Source of the DNA: CAWJMD01 sp963700925
Lineage (GTDB): Bacteria > Actinomycetota > Actinomycetes > Actinomycetales > CAWJMD01
Assembly (NCBI GenBank): GCA_963700925.1
Contig: OY969553.1
Location: forward strand, 62,001-126,000
Direction of reading: 5' to 3'
Length of the DNA stretch: 64,000 nucleotides
Part shown: positions 25,286-34,188 of the stretch, in pieces
Numbering within the stretch: the stretch's first letter is position 1
Layout of the letters: each line of letters opens with the position of its first letter
Program-made: the position numbers and the translations under genes
Notes under the pieces: model-generated
Told to the model about the DNA's origin: nothing
Database searches by the model: none
Seen by the model: only the letters and a program-made list of their open reading frames with translations

Positions 25286-28033
25286 CTAGCGGTCGGTCAG
25301 CTCCCAGGCGTCTTCGTCGCTGTCCGGCTGCGCAGCGTCGGCGAGGTGCGCCTCGACCGGGTTGCCGTCATACCTGCTGTCGCCCACGGGGGTTGGCGGC
25401 GACTGCTGGTCGAACGCGTCCTCCGCGTCGGACGGCACGTCCTCGCCCTTGAGCACGGCCAGCGTGGCGCCCAGGTCGTCGGGCTTCACCAGCACGTCGC
25501 GCGCCTTCGACCCCTCGGACGGGCCGACGACACCGCGTGACTCGAGCAGGTCCATCAGCCGGCCGGCCTTCGCGAACCCCACACGCAGCTTGCGCTGCAG
25601 CATCGAGGTCGATCCGAACTGGGTCGTCACCACCAGCTCGGTCGCCTGCAGCAGCAGGTCGAGGTCGTCGCCGATGTCGTCGTCGACCTGGCGCTGCGTC
25701 TGCTGGACGGCGACGTCGTCGCGGTAGACGGGGGCGAGCTGGCCCTTCACGTGCGCCACGACCGACGAGACCTCGGACTCGGTGACCCACGCACCCTGCA
25801 CGCGCATCGTCTTCGACGCGCCCATCGGCAGGAAGAGCGCGTCGCCCTGGCCGATCAGCTTCTCCGCGCCCGGCTGGTCGAGCACCACCCGCGAGTCGGT
25901 GAGCGACGAGGTGGCGAAGGCCATCCTGGACGGGACGTTGGCCTTGATCAGTCCGGTCACGACGTCGACGGACGGACGCTGGGTCGCCAGCACGAGGTGG
26001 ATGCCCGCCGCCCGCGCCAGCTGCGTGATGCGGACGATCGAGTCCTCGACGTCGCGCGGGGCGACCATCATCAGGTCGGCCAGCTCGTCGACGATCACCA
26101 GCAGGTACGGGTACGGCGCGATCCTGCGCTCGGATCCCGGCAGCGGCTTGACCTTGCCTGCCTTGACGGCCTTGTTGAAGTCGTCGATGTGCTTGAAGCC
26201 GAAGGTGGAGAGGTCGTCGTAGCGCACGTCCATCTCGCGGACCACCCACTGGAGGGCCTCGGCAGCCTTCTTGGGGCTGGTGATGATCGGCGTGATGAGG
26301 TGCGGAATACCTTCGTAGGCAGTGAGTTCCACGCGCTTCGGATCCACCAGGACCATGCGCACCTCGTCGGGCGTCGACCGCATCAGGATCGAGGTGATCA
26401 TCGAGTTCACGAAGCTCGACTTGCCGGCTCCAGTGGCACCCGCGACCAGCAGGTGAGGCATCTTCGCCAGGTTGGCGACGACGTACCCGCCCTCGACGTC
26501 CTTGCCCACGCCGATGATCATCGGGTGCTCGTTGCGGCGGGCTGCCTGGGAGCGCAGGACGTCGCCCAGCGAGACGGTCTCGCGGTCGGCGTTCGGGATC
26601 TCGATCCCGATGGCCGACTTGCCGGGGATCGGCGACAGGATGCGGACGTCTGCACTCGCCACCGTGTAGGCGATGTTCTTGCTCAGTGCCGTGACCCGCT
26701 CGACCTTGACACCGGTGCCGAGCTCGACCTCGTAGCGCGTGACCGTTGGTCCACGCGTGAAACCCGTTACCTGGGCGTCGATCTCGAACGACTCGAGGAC
26801 CCCTGTGAGCGCTTCGACCACCCGGTCGTTGGCCGACGACCGGGTCTTGTGAGGCGACCCCGGGGCCAGCACCTCGTTGGGCGGCAGCGTGTAGGTGACG
26901 TCGCCGGCGAGCAGCAGCTGCTCGACCCGCTGGGGCAGTGGCTGGTTCGGCGGTGCCTCGAGCGCTGACCTCTCCCCCGGTCCGCGCGAAGCCGTCGACT
27001 GGGCGGGGACGGGCGCGACCAGCCCTGGCACGTGGCGCTTCTCGCCCGGACGGGGTCCGTCCGCGGGATCGACCCCATCGACCACGACCGTCGCCTGCTC
27101 GTCGGGCGCAGACCCCCCGACCCTGCTGCCCCCGCGCCGGCGGCGGCGGCCGTCCGGCTCGACGTCGACCGGTGTCTCGAAGGCCTCGTCGCCGTGGGCA
27201 CTCGCCGATCGGCCGCGCCGCCCGAACCTGGACCTGACCCCGGGAACATCGCGCGAGTCGGCCGGGAAGTCGCCCTCTGCCGGCTCGGCGTCGTCGCGGT
27301 GACCGGTCAGCCGGCGGTACAGCCCGCCCAGCCGTTCGGGGATCGCGTGCACCGGCGTCGCCGTGATGACGAGCACCGAGAAGAAGGCGAGGAGCCCCAG
27401 CAGTGGCACCGCCGCCCAGACCGTGACGGCCGCCTCGAGCGGCGACGAGACCAGGTAGCCGATGATGCCGCCCGACCCGCGCATCGCCTCGCCCCCGTCG
27501 GGCGGTGCGGGCAGCCCGACCGCCAGGTGCACGAGGCCGGACGTGGCGACCATCAGGGTGGTCAGGCCGATGCCCATCCGGCTGTTCGCGTGCGACAGGT
27601 CAGGATGCCGCAGCAGGCGCACCGCGAGAAAGAGCAGGACCAGCGGCAGCGCGAGTGCGACCCGGCCGATGGTGCCGGCCACGACGGTGTGCACGACGTC
27701 GCCGAAGACCCCCTGCACGGCCCACCACTCGCACGCGGCGACCACGATCGCCAGCCCCAGCAGTGTGAAGCCGACCCCGTCGCGACGCAGTTCGGGGTCG
27801 AGCTCCGCGGTGCGATGGCCGATCCTGCGGGCGGTGCCCCCGACGAGGTGCGCGGTGCCCATGAAGACCCCCCTTGCGGCCCGCAGCGGCAGCGGGGTCG
27901 ACTTCGGACGAGTGCGCGGTGCCGGAGCCTGCTTGCGTCCGGCCGGACGGGTCGAGCCCTTCGAGGATGCCGACGAGGCACCCTTGCGGGTCTGACCCGA
28001 CCGGCGTACGGGGGAAGACGTACGGGTCGCCAT
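25286..28033 (-). CDS. ftsK: FtsK/SpoIIIE DNA translocase
   Basis: 915 residues. Basic N-terminus, about four membrane helices (~residues 70-230), a low-complexity linker, then the motor: Walker A GATGAGKS (~532-539), Walker B region YLLVIVDELADLM (~645), and LARAAGIHLVLATQRPSVDV. The C-terminal gamma winged helix (RKLRVGFAKAGRLMDLLE) reads KOPS-type sequences. It pumps the chromosome terminus through the septum and activates XerCD. In other actinobacteria it lies near rimO/pgsA; here a 14 kb island separates them. Confidence 0.95.
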   Translation of the reverse strand: MATRTSSPVRRSGQTRKGASSASSKGSTRPAGRKQAPAPRTRPKSTPLPLRAARGVFMGTAHLVGGTARRIGHRTAELDPELRRDGVGFTLLGLAIVVAACEWWAVQGVFGDVVHTVVAGTIGRVALALPLVLLFLAVRLLRHPDLSHANSRMGIGLTTLMVATSGLVHLAVGLPAPPDGGEAMRGSGGIIGYLVSSPLEAAVTVWAAVPLLGLLAFFSVLVITATPVHAIPERLGGLYRRLTGHRDDAEPAEGDFPADSRDVPGVRSRFGRRGRSASAHGDEAFETPVDVEPDGRRRRRGGSRVGGSAPDEQATVVVDGVDPADGPRPGEKRHVPGLVAPVPAQSTASRGPGERSALEAPPNQPLPQRVEQLLLAGDVTYTLPPNEVLAPGSPHKTRSSANDRVVEALTGVLESFEIDAQVTGFTRGPTVTRYEVELGTGVKVERVTALSKNIAYTVASADVRILSPIPGKSAIGIEIPNADRETVSLGDVLRSQAARRNEHPMIIGVGKDVEGGYVVANLAKMPHLLVAGATGAGKSSFVNSMITSILMRSTPDEVRMVLVDPKRVELTAYEGIPHLITPIITSPKKAAEALQWVVREMDVRYDDLSTFGFKHIDDFNKAVKAGKVKPLPGSERRIAPYPYLLVIVDELADLMMVAPRDVEDSIVRITQLARAAGIHLVLATQRPSVDVVTGLIKANVPSRMAFATSSLTDSRVVLDQPGAEKLIGQGDALFLPMGASKTMRVQGAWVTESEVSSVVAHVKGQLAPVYRDDVAVQQTQRQVDDDIGDDLDLLLQATELVVTTQFGSTSMLQRKLRVGFAKAGRLMDLLESRGVVGPSEGSKARDVLVKPDDLGATLAVLKGEDVPSDAEDAFDQQSPPTPVGDSRYDGNPVEAHLADAAQPDSDEDAWELTDR

Positions 28034-28126
28034 GCTCGCAGGCTAGTCCGTCGTCACACGATTCACACGCGCCACACGCCGCACACTGGCCCCACGAAAC
28101 CGCCGCACCTCGCACTTTGTGGAGGA

Positions 28127-28831
28127 TCAGACCGTGCGCAGGACCGCCAGGGTGCGCGCGCCGTTGGTCACCACCGCGACCATCGCCGCGATGCTCAGCG
28201 CGCCGAGAGGAACGGTCCAGACCGAGTGACTGAGGACCCCGAAGGCTGCTCCGCCGTGGGACGTCAGCATGAAGCCGACGCTGCCCGTGACCAGCAGCGC
28301 CTGGATCACCGCAAGGTGGGCGACCAGGACGGCTCCCCAGCGAGGAACCCTGCACCGGGAGAGCACGAAGAAGCAGACCAGCGCGCAGCCGGCGACCAGC
28401 GCACTGCCCCGGCTCTGGGTCGACGCGATGCTGGCGACAGGGTCCCAGCCCAGCACCGGGTGACCAGCCGTGAGCGAGTTCATCAAGGCCGACCAGGCCG
28501 TGTCGAGCACCGGCGGCGTGGCGGCCAGCAGCAGCGCGGTTCTGCGGCCCAACAGCGCCATCAGCTCGACCTGCACATCGCGCCTCACGGCGCCGACGTC
28601 GCCGAAGTCGCGCACCGCCTGCTCGCGTGCCTGGTCGACGGACAGGCCTTCGGTACGGCCACTCTCGACCGCGTCCTGAAGGCCGTCCTCGATCTCCGTC
28701 AGAAGGTCGCGCCGTCGGCGGCTGGGGCCACGCAACCCACGGCGCAGCTCGGTGAGCAGCTGCGCCACCGGGTCGACTGCGACACCCCGTTCCATCGTGC
28801 TGATCCTGCCACTCGGCTCCCCGTCCGTCAT
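28127..28831 (-). CDS. Permease-prefix-domain membrane protein paired with PadR
   Basis: 234 residues. The soluble N-terminal part (VAQLLTELRRGLRGPSRRRRDLLTEIEDGLQDA...AREQAVRDFGD) matches the 'permease prefix' type domain often fused to FtsX-like permeases. Four or five hydrophobic helices follow from ~residue 95 on. Its ATG overlaps the padR stop (28828-28831). PadR plus a prefix-domain membrane protein is a common pair in actinobacteria; function is unknown. Confidence 0.75.
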   Translation of the reverse strand: MTDGEPSGRISTMERGVAVDPVAQLLTELRRGLRGPSRRRRDLLTEIEDGLQDAVESGRTEGLSVDQAREQAVRDFGDVGAVRRDVQVELMALLGRRTALLLAATPPVLDTAWSALMNSLTAGHPVLGWDPVASIASTQSRGSALVAGCALVCFFVLSRCRVPRWGAVLVAHLAVIQALLVTGSVGFMLTSHGGAAFGVLSHSVWTVPLGALSIAAMVAVVTNGARTLAVLRTV

Positions 28832-29148
28832 GCGCCCCCGATCACGGCGTTGACCACCTTGCTGTAGGACGCCCAGTCACGACGGGCCGCCGCCAGCTCG
28901 CGCCGGCCCGCGCGCGTGATCGTGTAGGTGCGGCGCCGGCGTCCACCGACGGTCTCCCACTGTCCGTCGGCGAGGCCTACCCGCTCGAGCCTGCGCAGCG
29001 CCGGGTAGACGGTGCCCGTCGACAGCTCCAGGTGGCCCCCGCTCCCCCGCACCAGCGCCTCGATCACCGCGTACCCGTGGAGCGGTCCCGACTCGAGCGC
29101 GGCGAGCAGCATCCCGTCGAGCTGTCCGCGGACGTCCTCGGGCTTCAT
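28828..29148 (-). CDS. PadR-family transcriptional regulator
   Basis: 106 residues, short PadR subfamily. The winged helix is seen as LLAALESGPLHGYAVIEALVRG followed by LSTGTVYPALRRLERVGLADGQW and the wing GGRRRRTYTITRAGRREL. Such proteins repress neighbouring membrane or efflux genes and are released by small ligands. It is divergent from the membrane-protein/oxidase pair at 29210, with a palindrome between them. Confidence 0.9.
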   Translation of the reverse strand: MKPEDVRGQLDGMLLAALESGPLHGYAVIEALVRGSGGHLELSTGTVYPALRRLERVGLADGQWETVGGRRRRTYTITRAGRRELAAARRDWASYSKVVNAVIGGA

Positions 29149-29178
29149 GCTCGTGATCGTACCGATTGCCAGCCGACA

Positions 29179-29193
29179 TGTCGCCTGGCGATA
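29179..29193. promoter_or_regulatory. Candidate PadR operator in the divergent intergenic region
   Basis: TGTCGCC-T-GGCGATA has 7-base arms with one mismatch, centred at 29186. It lies in the 61-bp gap between padR (start 29148) and the membrane-protein gene (start 29210). One bound dimer could control both directions. Confidence 0.55.
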
Positions 29194-29209
29194 TGTATGC
29201 TGCCTACCT

Positions 29210-29689
29210 ATGAGCCAGAATGTCCCTTCTTTCCCTCAGCGAGCGCCCGCCCGGGCCGGAACAGCGTGGCTGCTGCGGATCTGCCTGACCCTCGCGGCCT
29301 TGGCGATCGCCCTGCAGCCGTTGCTGATCGGGTTCTACCTCGACGGCAACTTCGACCTGCTCGGTGTGCACAGTGCGAACGGGATCGGGCTGGTGCTGCT
29401 CATGTGGCTGCCTCTCCTGGCGTCCGTGGTGCACTGGCTCGCCGGCCGCGGCCCGTGGTGGCCAGTGATCGTGACCCTGCTGCTCGCGCTGGCAACGCCG
29501 ATCCAGCTGGGCATGGGGTTCGCGCGCTTCCTCGGCGTCCACGTCGCTCTGGGCGTCGCGCTCGTCGCCGTGACCTGCGGCGTCGCCGTGTGGTCGTGGG
29601 GACGGGGGCCGCGCCGCGCGAGCCGTTCCGGTCGAGCCGCCAGTGTCGCGAGTGCCGGTACGGCCTCCCCGCAGGTCGTCGGCCGATGA
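29210..29689 (+). CDS. Four-helix membrane protein upstream of the multicopper oxidase
   Basis: 159 residues from ATG 29210. Four hydrophobic segments: ICLTLAALAIALQPLLIGFYL, IGLVLLMWLPLLASVVHWLAG, PVIVTLLLALATPIQLGMGF and HVALGVALVAVTCGVAVWSW, then a basic Arg/Ser-rich tail. I do not recognise a functional family; the layout recalls small cytochrome- or copper-associated membrane proteins, and one His lies in helix 2. Its stop overlaps the oxidase start (ATGA), so the two are coupled and probably work together. Confidence 0.7.
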   Translation: MSQNVPSFPQRAPARAGTAWLLRICLTLAALAIALQPLLIGFYLDGNFDLLGVHSANGIGLVLLMWLPLLASVVHWLAGRGPWWPVIVTLLLALATPIQLGMGFARFLGVHVALGVALVAVTCGVAVWSWGRGPRRASRSGRAASVASAGTASPQVVGR

Positions 29690-31266
29690 CCGTCACGCGC
29701 CGCGATCTGCTGCGTGCCGGCATCAGCCTGCCAGTGCTCGTGCCGGTGCTCGGCACTGCCGCCTGCTCGGGCGCACCGGGGCAGACCGGGGAGCTGCTTC
29801 GTTCGGACGCGACACTGCCGCAACGATTCTCACTGCCGCTGAGGGTTCCCGAGACTCTGCGGCCCACCAGCTCCGACGACGCCGTCGACCGGTACACGAT
29901 CGAGGCCATCGCGACCAAGCTCGAGATCCTGCCCGGGTACCGCACGAGTGCGCTGACGTACGCAGGCACGTTCCCTGGTCCGACGATTGAGGCACGTCGC
30001 GATCGCCGCGTCGAGGTGGAGCACGTGAACCGGTTGCCGGTGCCGATGGTCGTGCACCTCCACGGCGGACACACGCCCTCGGCCGACGACGGCTTCCCGA
30101 CCGACCTGGTGCTGCCCACCGACGCGCCGCCGACCCGGCGGCCTCCCGGGTCCGATGACCACAGCGTCCACGACGCCGACCCGAACGCCAAGACCAGCGA
30201 GGGGCGCCGCGTCTACAGCTACCCGAGCAACCAGCCGGCGGCGACGCTCTGGTACCACGATCACCGGATGGACTTCACCGGCCCGATGGTCTACCGCGGA
30301 CTGGCCGGCTTCCACCTGCTCCGCGACGACTCCGAGGAGTCGCTGGGTCTGCCCTCCGGCGAGCGCGAGCTGCCCTTGATGATCGCCGACCGCACCTTCG
30401 ACGCGGACGGGCAGTTCGTCTACCCGTCGCTGGACCCGACCCTGACCAGCACGCCCGGCGTGGAGGAGCACGCCATCGAGGGAGTTCTCGGCGACGTGCT
30501 GCTCGTGAACGGCGTGCCCTGGCCGGTCGCCGAGGTCGACGCCGCGCGCTACCGGCTGCGAGTCCTCAACGCCTCCAATGCCCGTCGTTATGCGCTTCGC
30601 CTCGACCCGCCGCCGCCGGAAGGCGCACCCTTCGTTCAGATCGGTTCGGACGCAGGGCTTCTCAGCGAACCGGTCGAGCACGACGTGATCACCATGGCAC
30701 CGGCAGAGCGCTTCGACGTGGTGGTCGACTTCGGGGCCTACCCGCTCGGTACCGAGGTCACCGTCCGCAACGACCTCGACACCGGGGCAACCGGTGACGT
30801 GATGCGTTTCGTCGTGTCGCGCAACGCCTCTGACGACAGCCGGGTGCCCGAGCGGCTGGTCGAGGTGGAGACCCTGGTCGCGCCCCCGGCCGCCGTCACG
30901 CGCAACTTCGTGTTCGGCGTGCGCAACGGCGGCAACGGCGGGCACGTGTGGACCATCAACGGTCGGCAGTTCGACCCCACGCGGGTCGACGCGCTGGTGC
31001 GGCCCGGGCAGGTCGAGCGATGGCGGTTCGGCACCAACGTCCACCACCCCGTGCACGTGCACCTCGCGTCCTTCCAGGTGGTCTCGCGAGGCACCGGCGG
31101 CCCCGGGCCGATGGACGCGGGCTGGAAGGACACGGTCGACCTGCGACCGGCCGAGGACGTCGAGGTGCTCGTGCGGTTCCCCGACCTACCGGGGCGCTAC
31201 GTCATGCACTGCCACAACCTCGAGCACGAGGACATGATGATGATGGCCGTCATCGAGATCCGTTGA
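29686..31266 (+). CDS. Tat-exported multicopper oxidase (CotA/laccase-like)
   Basis: 526 residues from ATG 29686. Twin-arginine signal TRRDLLRAG, possibly also lipidated (Cys after GTAA, a non-canonical lipobox). All copper-ligand motifs are present: HLHGGHTP, WYHDHRMD, HPVHVH and HCHNLEHEDMMM. The two trinuclear-site motifs plus the type-1 Cys-His-Met arrangement indicate an active four-copper oxidase. The spacing resembles spore-coat CotA, bilirubin oxidase and related laccases. The Met-rich end is compatible with cuprous oxidase or copper-detoxification activity; substrate undetermined. Confidence 0.92.
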   Translation: MTVTRRDLLRAGISLPVLVPVLGTAACSGAPGQTGELLRSDATLPQRFSLPLRVPETLRPTSSDDAVDRYTIEAIATKLEILPGYRTSALTYAGTFPGPTIEARRDRRVEVEHVNRLPVPMVVHLHGGHTPSADDGFPTDLVLPTDAPPTRRPPGSDDHSVHDADPNAKTSEGRRVYSYPSNQPAATLWYHDHRMDFTGPMVYRGLAGFHLLRDDSEESLGLPSGERELPLMIADRTFDADGQFVYPSLDPTLTSTPGVEEHAIEGVLGDVLLVNGVPWPVAEVDAARYRLRVLNASNARRYALRLDPPPPEGAPFVQIGSDAGLLSEPVEHDVITMAPAERFDVVVDFGAYPLGTEVTVRNDLDTGATGDVMRFVVSRNASDDSRVPERLVEVETLVAPPAAVTRNFVFGVRNGGNGGHVWTINGRQFDPTRVDALVRPGQVERWRFGTNVHHPVHVHLASFQVVSRGTGGPGPMDAGWKDTVDLRPAEDVEVLVRFPDLPGRYVMHCHNLEHEDMMMMAVIEIR

Positions 31267-31277
31267 CCGGAAGGCCA

Positions 31278-32963
31278 TCAGGTTGCGACGACGATCGGAA
31301 TGATCATCGGACGGCGGCGCAGCTTGGTGCCGGCCCACCGTCCGACCACCCTGCGCAACACCTGCTGCAGCTGCTGGACGTCGCTGGTGCCGCCCATCAC
31401 CGCCTCGGTGAGCGCGGCAATGACCTGCGGCTTGATCGAGTCGAAGACCGCGTCGTCCTCGGCCACCCCGCGCGCATGGATCTCGGGCCCGACGACGACT
31501 GCGCCTGACGTCGAGTCCACGACCACGAAGATCGACACGAAGCCCTCGTCGCCGAGGATGCGGCGGTCCTTGAGGTCGGCCTCGGTGATGCCGCCGACCG
31601 ACGATCCGTCCACGTAGACATAGCCGCACGGCACTGTGCCCGTGACCTTGGCGACCCCGTCGACGAGGTCGACGACGACGCCGTCCTCGACCACGATGAC
31701 ACGCTCCGGTGGCACACCAGTACGGACGGCGAGCGCGGCGTTGGCTTGCAGGTGGCGTACCTCGCCGTGCACCGGCATCACGTTGCGGGGGCGAATGATG
31801 TTGTAGCAGTAGAGAAGTTCGCCAGCGCTGGCGTGTCCCGAGACGTGCACCTTGGCGTTGCCCTGGTGCACGACGTGCGCGCCGAGCCGGGTCAGTCCGT
31901 TGATGACACGGTTGATCGGGTTCTCGTTGCCCGGGATCTGCGACGACGCGAGGATCACCGTGTCGCCGGTGCCGATGCGGATCTGGTGGTCGTTGTTGGC
32001 CATCCGGCTGAGGGCGGCCATCGGCTCCCCCTGCGAGCCGGTGCACATCAGCACGACCTGGTCGTCCGGCAGGTCGCCCATCTTCTTGACGTCCACCAGC
32101 ACGCCGGGAGGCACCGTCAGGTAGCCGAGGTCGGCTGCGACTCCCATGTTGCGCACCATCGAGCGGCCCACCATCGCCACCTTGCGGCCGTGCGCGTACG
32201 CCGTGTCGAGCACCTGCTGAACGCGGTGCACGTGCGAGGCGAACGACGCCACGATGACCCGGCGCTCGGCACCCGCGAAGACGCGGTCGAGGACCGGCCC
32301 GATGTCTCGCTCGTGGGTTGTGAAGCCGGGCACCTCGGCGTTGGTGGAGTCGACCATGAACAGGTCGACGCCCTTGTCGCCCAGGCGAGCAAAGGCCCGC
32401 AGGTCCGTGATCCGCCCGTCGAGGGGCAGCTGATCCATCTTGAAGTCACCGGTGTGCAGGACGGTGCCCGCCCCGGTCGTCACCGCGACCGCCAGCGCGT
32501 CGGGGATCGAGTGGTTGACCGCGATGAACTCGCACTCGTAGGGACCGAACCTCTCGACCTGCCCCTCCTTGACCGCGAGCGTCAGGGGCGTGATGCGGTG
32601 CTCCTTGAGCTTCGCCTCGATCAGCGCGAGGGTCAGCTGGGAGCCGACCAGCGGGATGTCGGGGCGCCGCCTCAGCAGATAGGGCACCGCGCCGATGTGG
32701 TCCTCGTGGCCGTGCGTCAGCACGACGGCGAGCACGTCGTCGAGCCGCTCGGCGATGTACGTGAAGTCGGGCAGGATCAGGTCGACGCCGGGCTGGTGGT
32801 CCTCGGGGAACAGGACCCCGCAGTCGATGATCAGCAGCTTGCCGTCGAACTCGAGGACGGACATGTTGCGGCCGATCTCGCCGAGGCCCCCGAGGGGGAC
32901 GACGCGGAGGCCCCCCTTGGGCAGCGGCGGTGGAACGGGTAGCTCGGGGTGAGGGTGACTCAC
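31278..32963 (-). CDS. rnj: Ribonuclease J
   Basis: 561 residues. Metallo-beta-lactamase/beta-CASP fold with the active-site motif THGHEDHIGA (H84, H86, D88, H89), HTGDFKMD, and the beta-CASP motif GSQGEP, then the C-terminal domain. It is a 5'-3' exo- and endoribonuclease in mRNA decay and rRNA maturation. Convergent with the oxidase gene (11 bp apart) and 66 bp after dapA, the usual actinobacterial dapA-rnj arrangement. Confidence 0.95.
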   Translation of the reverse strand: MSHPHPELPVPPPLPKGGLRVVPLGGLGEIGRNMSVLEFDGKLLIIDCGVLFPEDHQPGVDLILPDFTYIAERLDDVLAVVLTHGHEDHIGAVPYLLRRRPDIPLVGSQLTLALIEAKLKEHRITPLTLAVKEGQVERFGPYECEFIAVNHSIPDALAVAVTTGAGTVLHTGDFKMDQLPLDGRITDLRAFARLGDKGVDLFMVDSTNAEVPGFTTHERDIGPVLDRVFAGAERRVIVASFASHVHRVQQVLDTAYAHGRKVAMVGRSMVRNMGVAADLGYLTVPPGVLVDVKKMGDLPDDQVVLMCTGSQGEPMAALSRMANNDHQIRIGTGDTVILASSQIPGNENPINRVINGLTRLGAHVVHQGNAKVHVSGHASAGELLYCYNIIRPRNVMPVHGEVRHLQANAALAVRTGVPPERVIVVEDGVVVDLVDGVAKVTGTVPCGYVYVDGSSVGGITEADLKDRRILGDEGFVSIFVVVDSTSGAVVVGPEIHARGVAEDDAVFDSIKPQVIAALTEAVMGGTSDVQQLQQVLRRVVGRWAGTKLRRRPMIIPIVVAT

Positions 32964-33029
32964 AAGTCTCCTGTGTCTGGGGCCGACCCGCGACGCGCCC
33001 AGTGTGGACGGTGGCTGGTCAGCGGTGGG

Positions 33030-33998
33030 TCATGCTGAATGTTGGTGGGTACGCGCACCGGCGCCCGTGCGCAAGTCGAGGGAATCGAGTGCGTCGAGGG
33101 CGAAGCGGAGGAGCTCGACCTGGTCGTCGGTGGCGGGTACCAGAGGGAGCCGGACGGTGCGGTGAGGGAGCACGCCGCGCAGCTGCAACCCGGCCTTGGC
33201 CATGATGGCGCCCTGCGTCAGCTTCATCACAGCGTGCGTCACTCCCAAGAGGGAGCGGTGGACCGCCACCGCGGTGGCGAGGTCGCCGACGTCGACGGCG
33301 GCGACCATGGCGGCGATCTCGTCGCCCACCAGGTGGCCGACCACGCTGACGACGCCGGATCCGCCCTGCGTCAGATGTGCCAGGGTCAGCTCGTCGGTGC
33401 CGCTGTAGTAGGCGAGGTCGGTCGCGGCCATTACCTGTGACGAGGCGAAGAGGTCGTCCTTGGCGTCCTTCACCGCGACGATGCGCTCGTGCTCGGCCAG
33501 CTCGATCAGCGTCTCCGTGCGGATCGGGACGCCGGAGCGGCCGGGGATGTCGTAGAGCATCACCGGCAAGCCGGTCGCGTCCGCGACGCTGCGGAAGTGG
33601 TGCAGTAGCCCAGCCTGCGGCGGCTTGTTGTAGTACGGCGTGACGACGATCAGGGCGTGGGCACCGCTCTTCTCGGCCGTCCGGGCCAGCTCCAGCGTGT
33701 GACGCGTGTCGTTGGTGCCGACCCCGGTGACGACGTGCGCGCGGTCACCGACGGCCTCGAGCACGGCACGCAGGACACGGTCCTGCTCGTCGTCCGTCGT
33801 GGTCGGCGACTCCCCGGTGGTGCCGTTGACGACCAGTCCGTCGTGACCGTGGTCGACCAGGTACTCCGCGAGCACGCCGACGGCGTCGAGGTCGACCTCG
33901 CCGTCACGGTCGAACGGCGTCACCATCGCCGTGAGCACGGCGCCGAACGGACGGGCAGGGGACAGCCCTGTGGCGGGCTGCAGCGGGATGTAAGGCAT
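33030..33998 (-). CDS. dapA: 4-hydroxy-tetrahydrodipicolinate synthase
   Basis: 322 residues from ATG 33998; a GTG at 34004 would add two residues. The Schiff-base lysine is in RIVAVKDAKDDL; VNGTTGESPT and VVTPYYNKPPQAG are substrate and catalytic-triad motifs. It condenses pyruvate with aspartate semialdehyde in the lysine/diaminopimelate pathway needed for peptidoglycan. Upstream of rnj on the same strand. Confidence 0.95.
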   Translation of the reverse strand: MPYIPLQPATGLSPARPFGAVLTAMVTPFDRDGEVDLDAVGVLAEYLVDHGHDGLVVNGTTGESPTTTDDEQDRVLRAVLEAVGDRAHVVTGVGTNDTRHTLELARTAEKSGAHALIVVTPYYNKPPQAGLLHHFRSVADATGLPVMLYDIPGRSGVPIRTETLIELAEHERIVAVKDAKDDLFASSQVMAATDLAYYSGTDELTLAHLTQGGSGVVSVVGHLVGDEIAAMVAAVDVGDLATAVAVHRSLLGVTHAVMKLTQGAIMAKAGLQLRGVLPHRTVRLPLVPATDDQVELLRFALDALDSLDLRTGAGARTHQHSA

Positions 33999-34070
33999 GC
34001 GCACACGCTACCGCCGACGCGCTGCGACTCCCGTCCGCCGGGCTGGTGAAGGCCCGAGCCGGACGCATGA

Positions 34071-34112
34071 AAGCGGCCGTTGCCCGCTCGGGGGTCCGGG
34101 CAACGGCCGCTT
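34071..34112 (-). terminator. Perfect 16-bp hairpin after the two-component operon
   Basis: AAGCGGCCGTTGCCCG (34071-34086) and its exact reverse complement (34097-34112) with a 10-base loop, 77 bp after the response-regulator stop. On the minus strand it is followed by only TTTC. It separates the two-component operon from dapA. Confidence 0.85.
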
Positions 34113-34188
34113 ACACCCGCACCATCGGTGGAGACGGCTAAGTCGTTACACGTTCAACTGAGTTTGTGGACGTGACCCAGGTCACATC

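Noticed and set aside
28127..29148. Antisense frames across the PadR pair and ftsK
   Set aside because: High-GC DNA gives many long antisense frames; their compositions (Arg, Gly, Pro rich) and lack of SD or motifs mark them as shadows.
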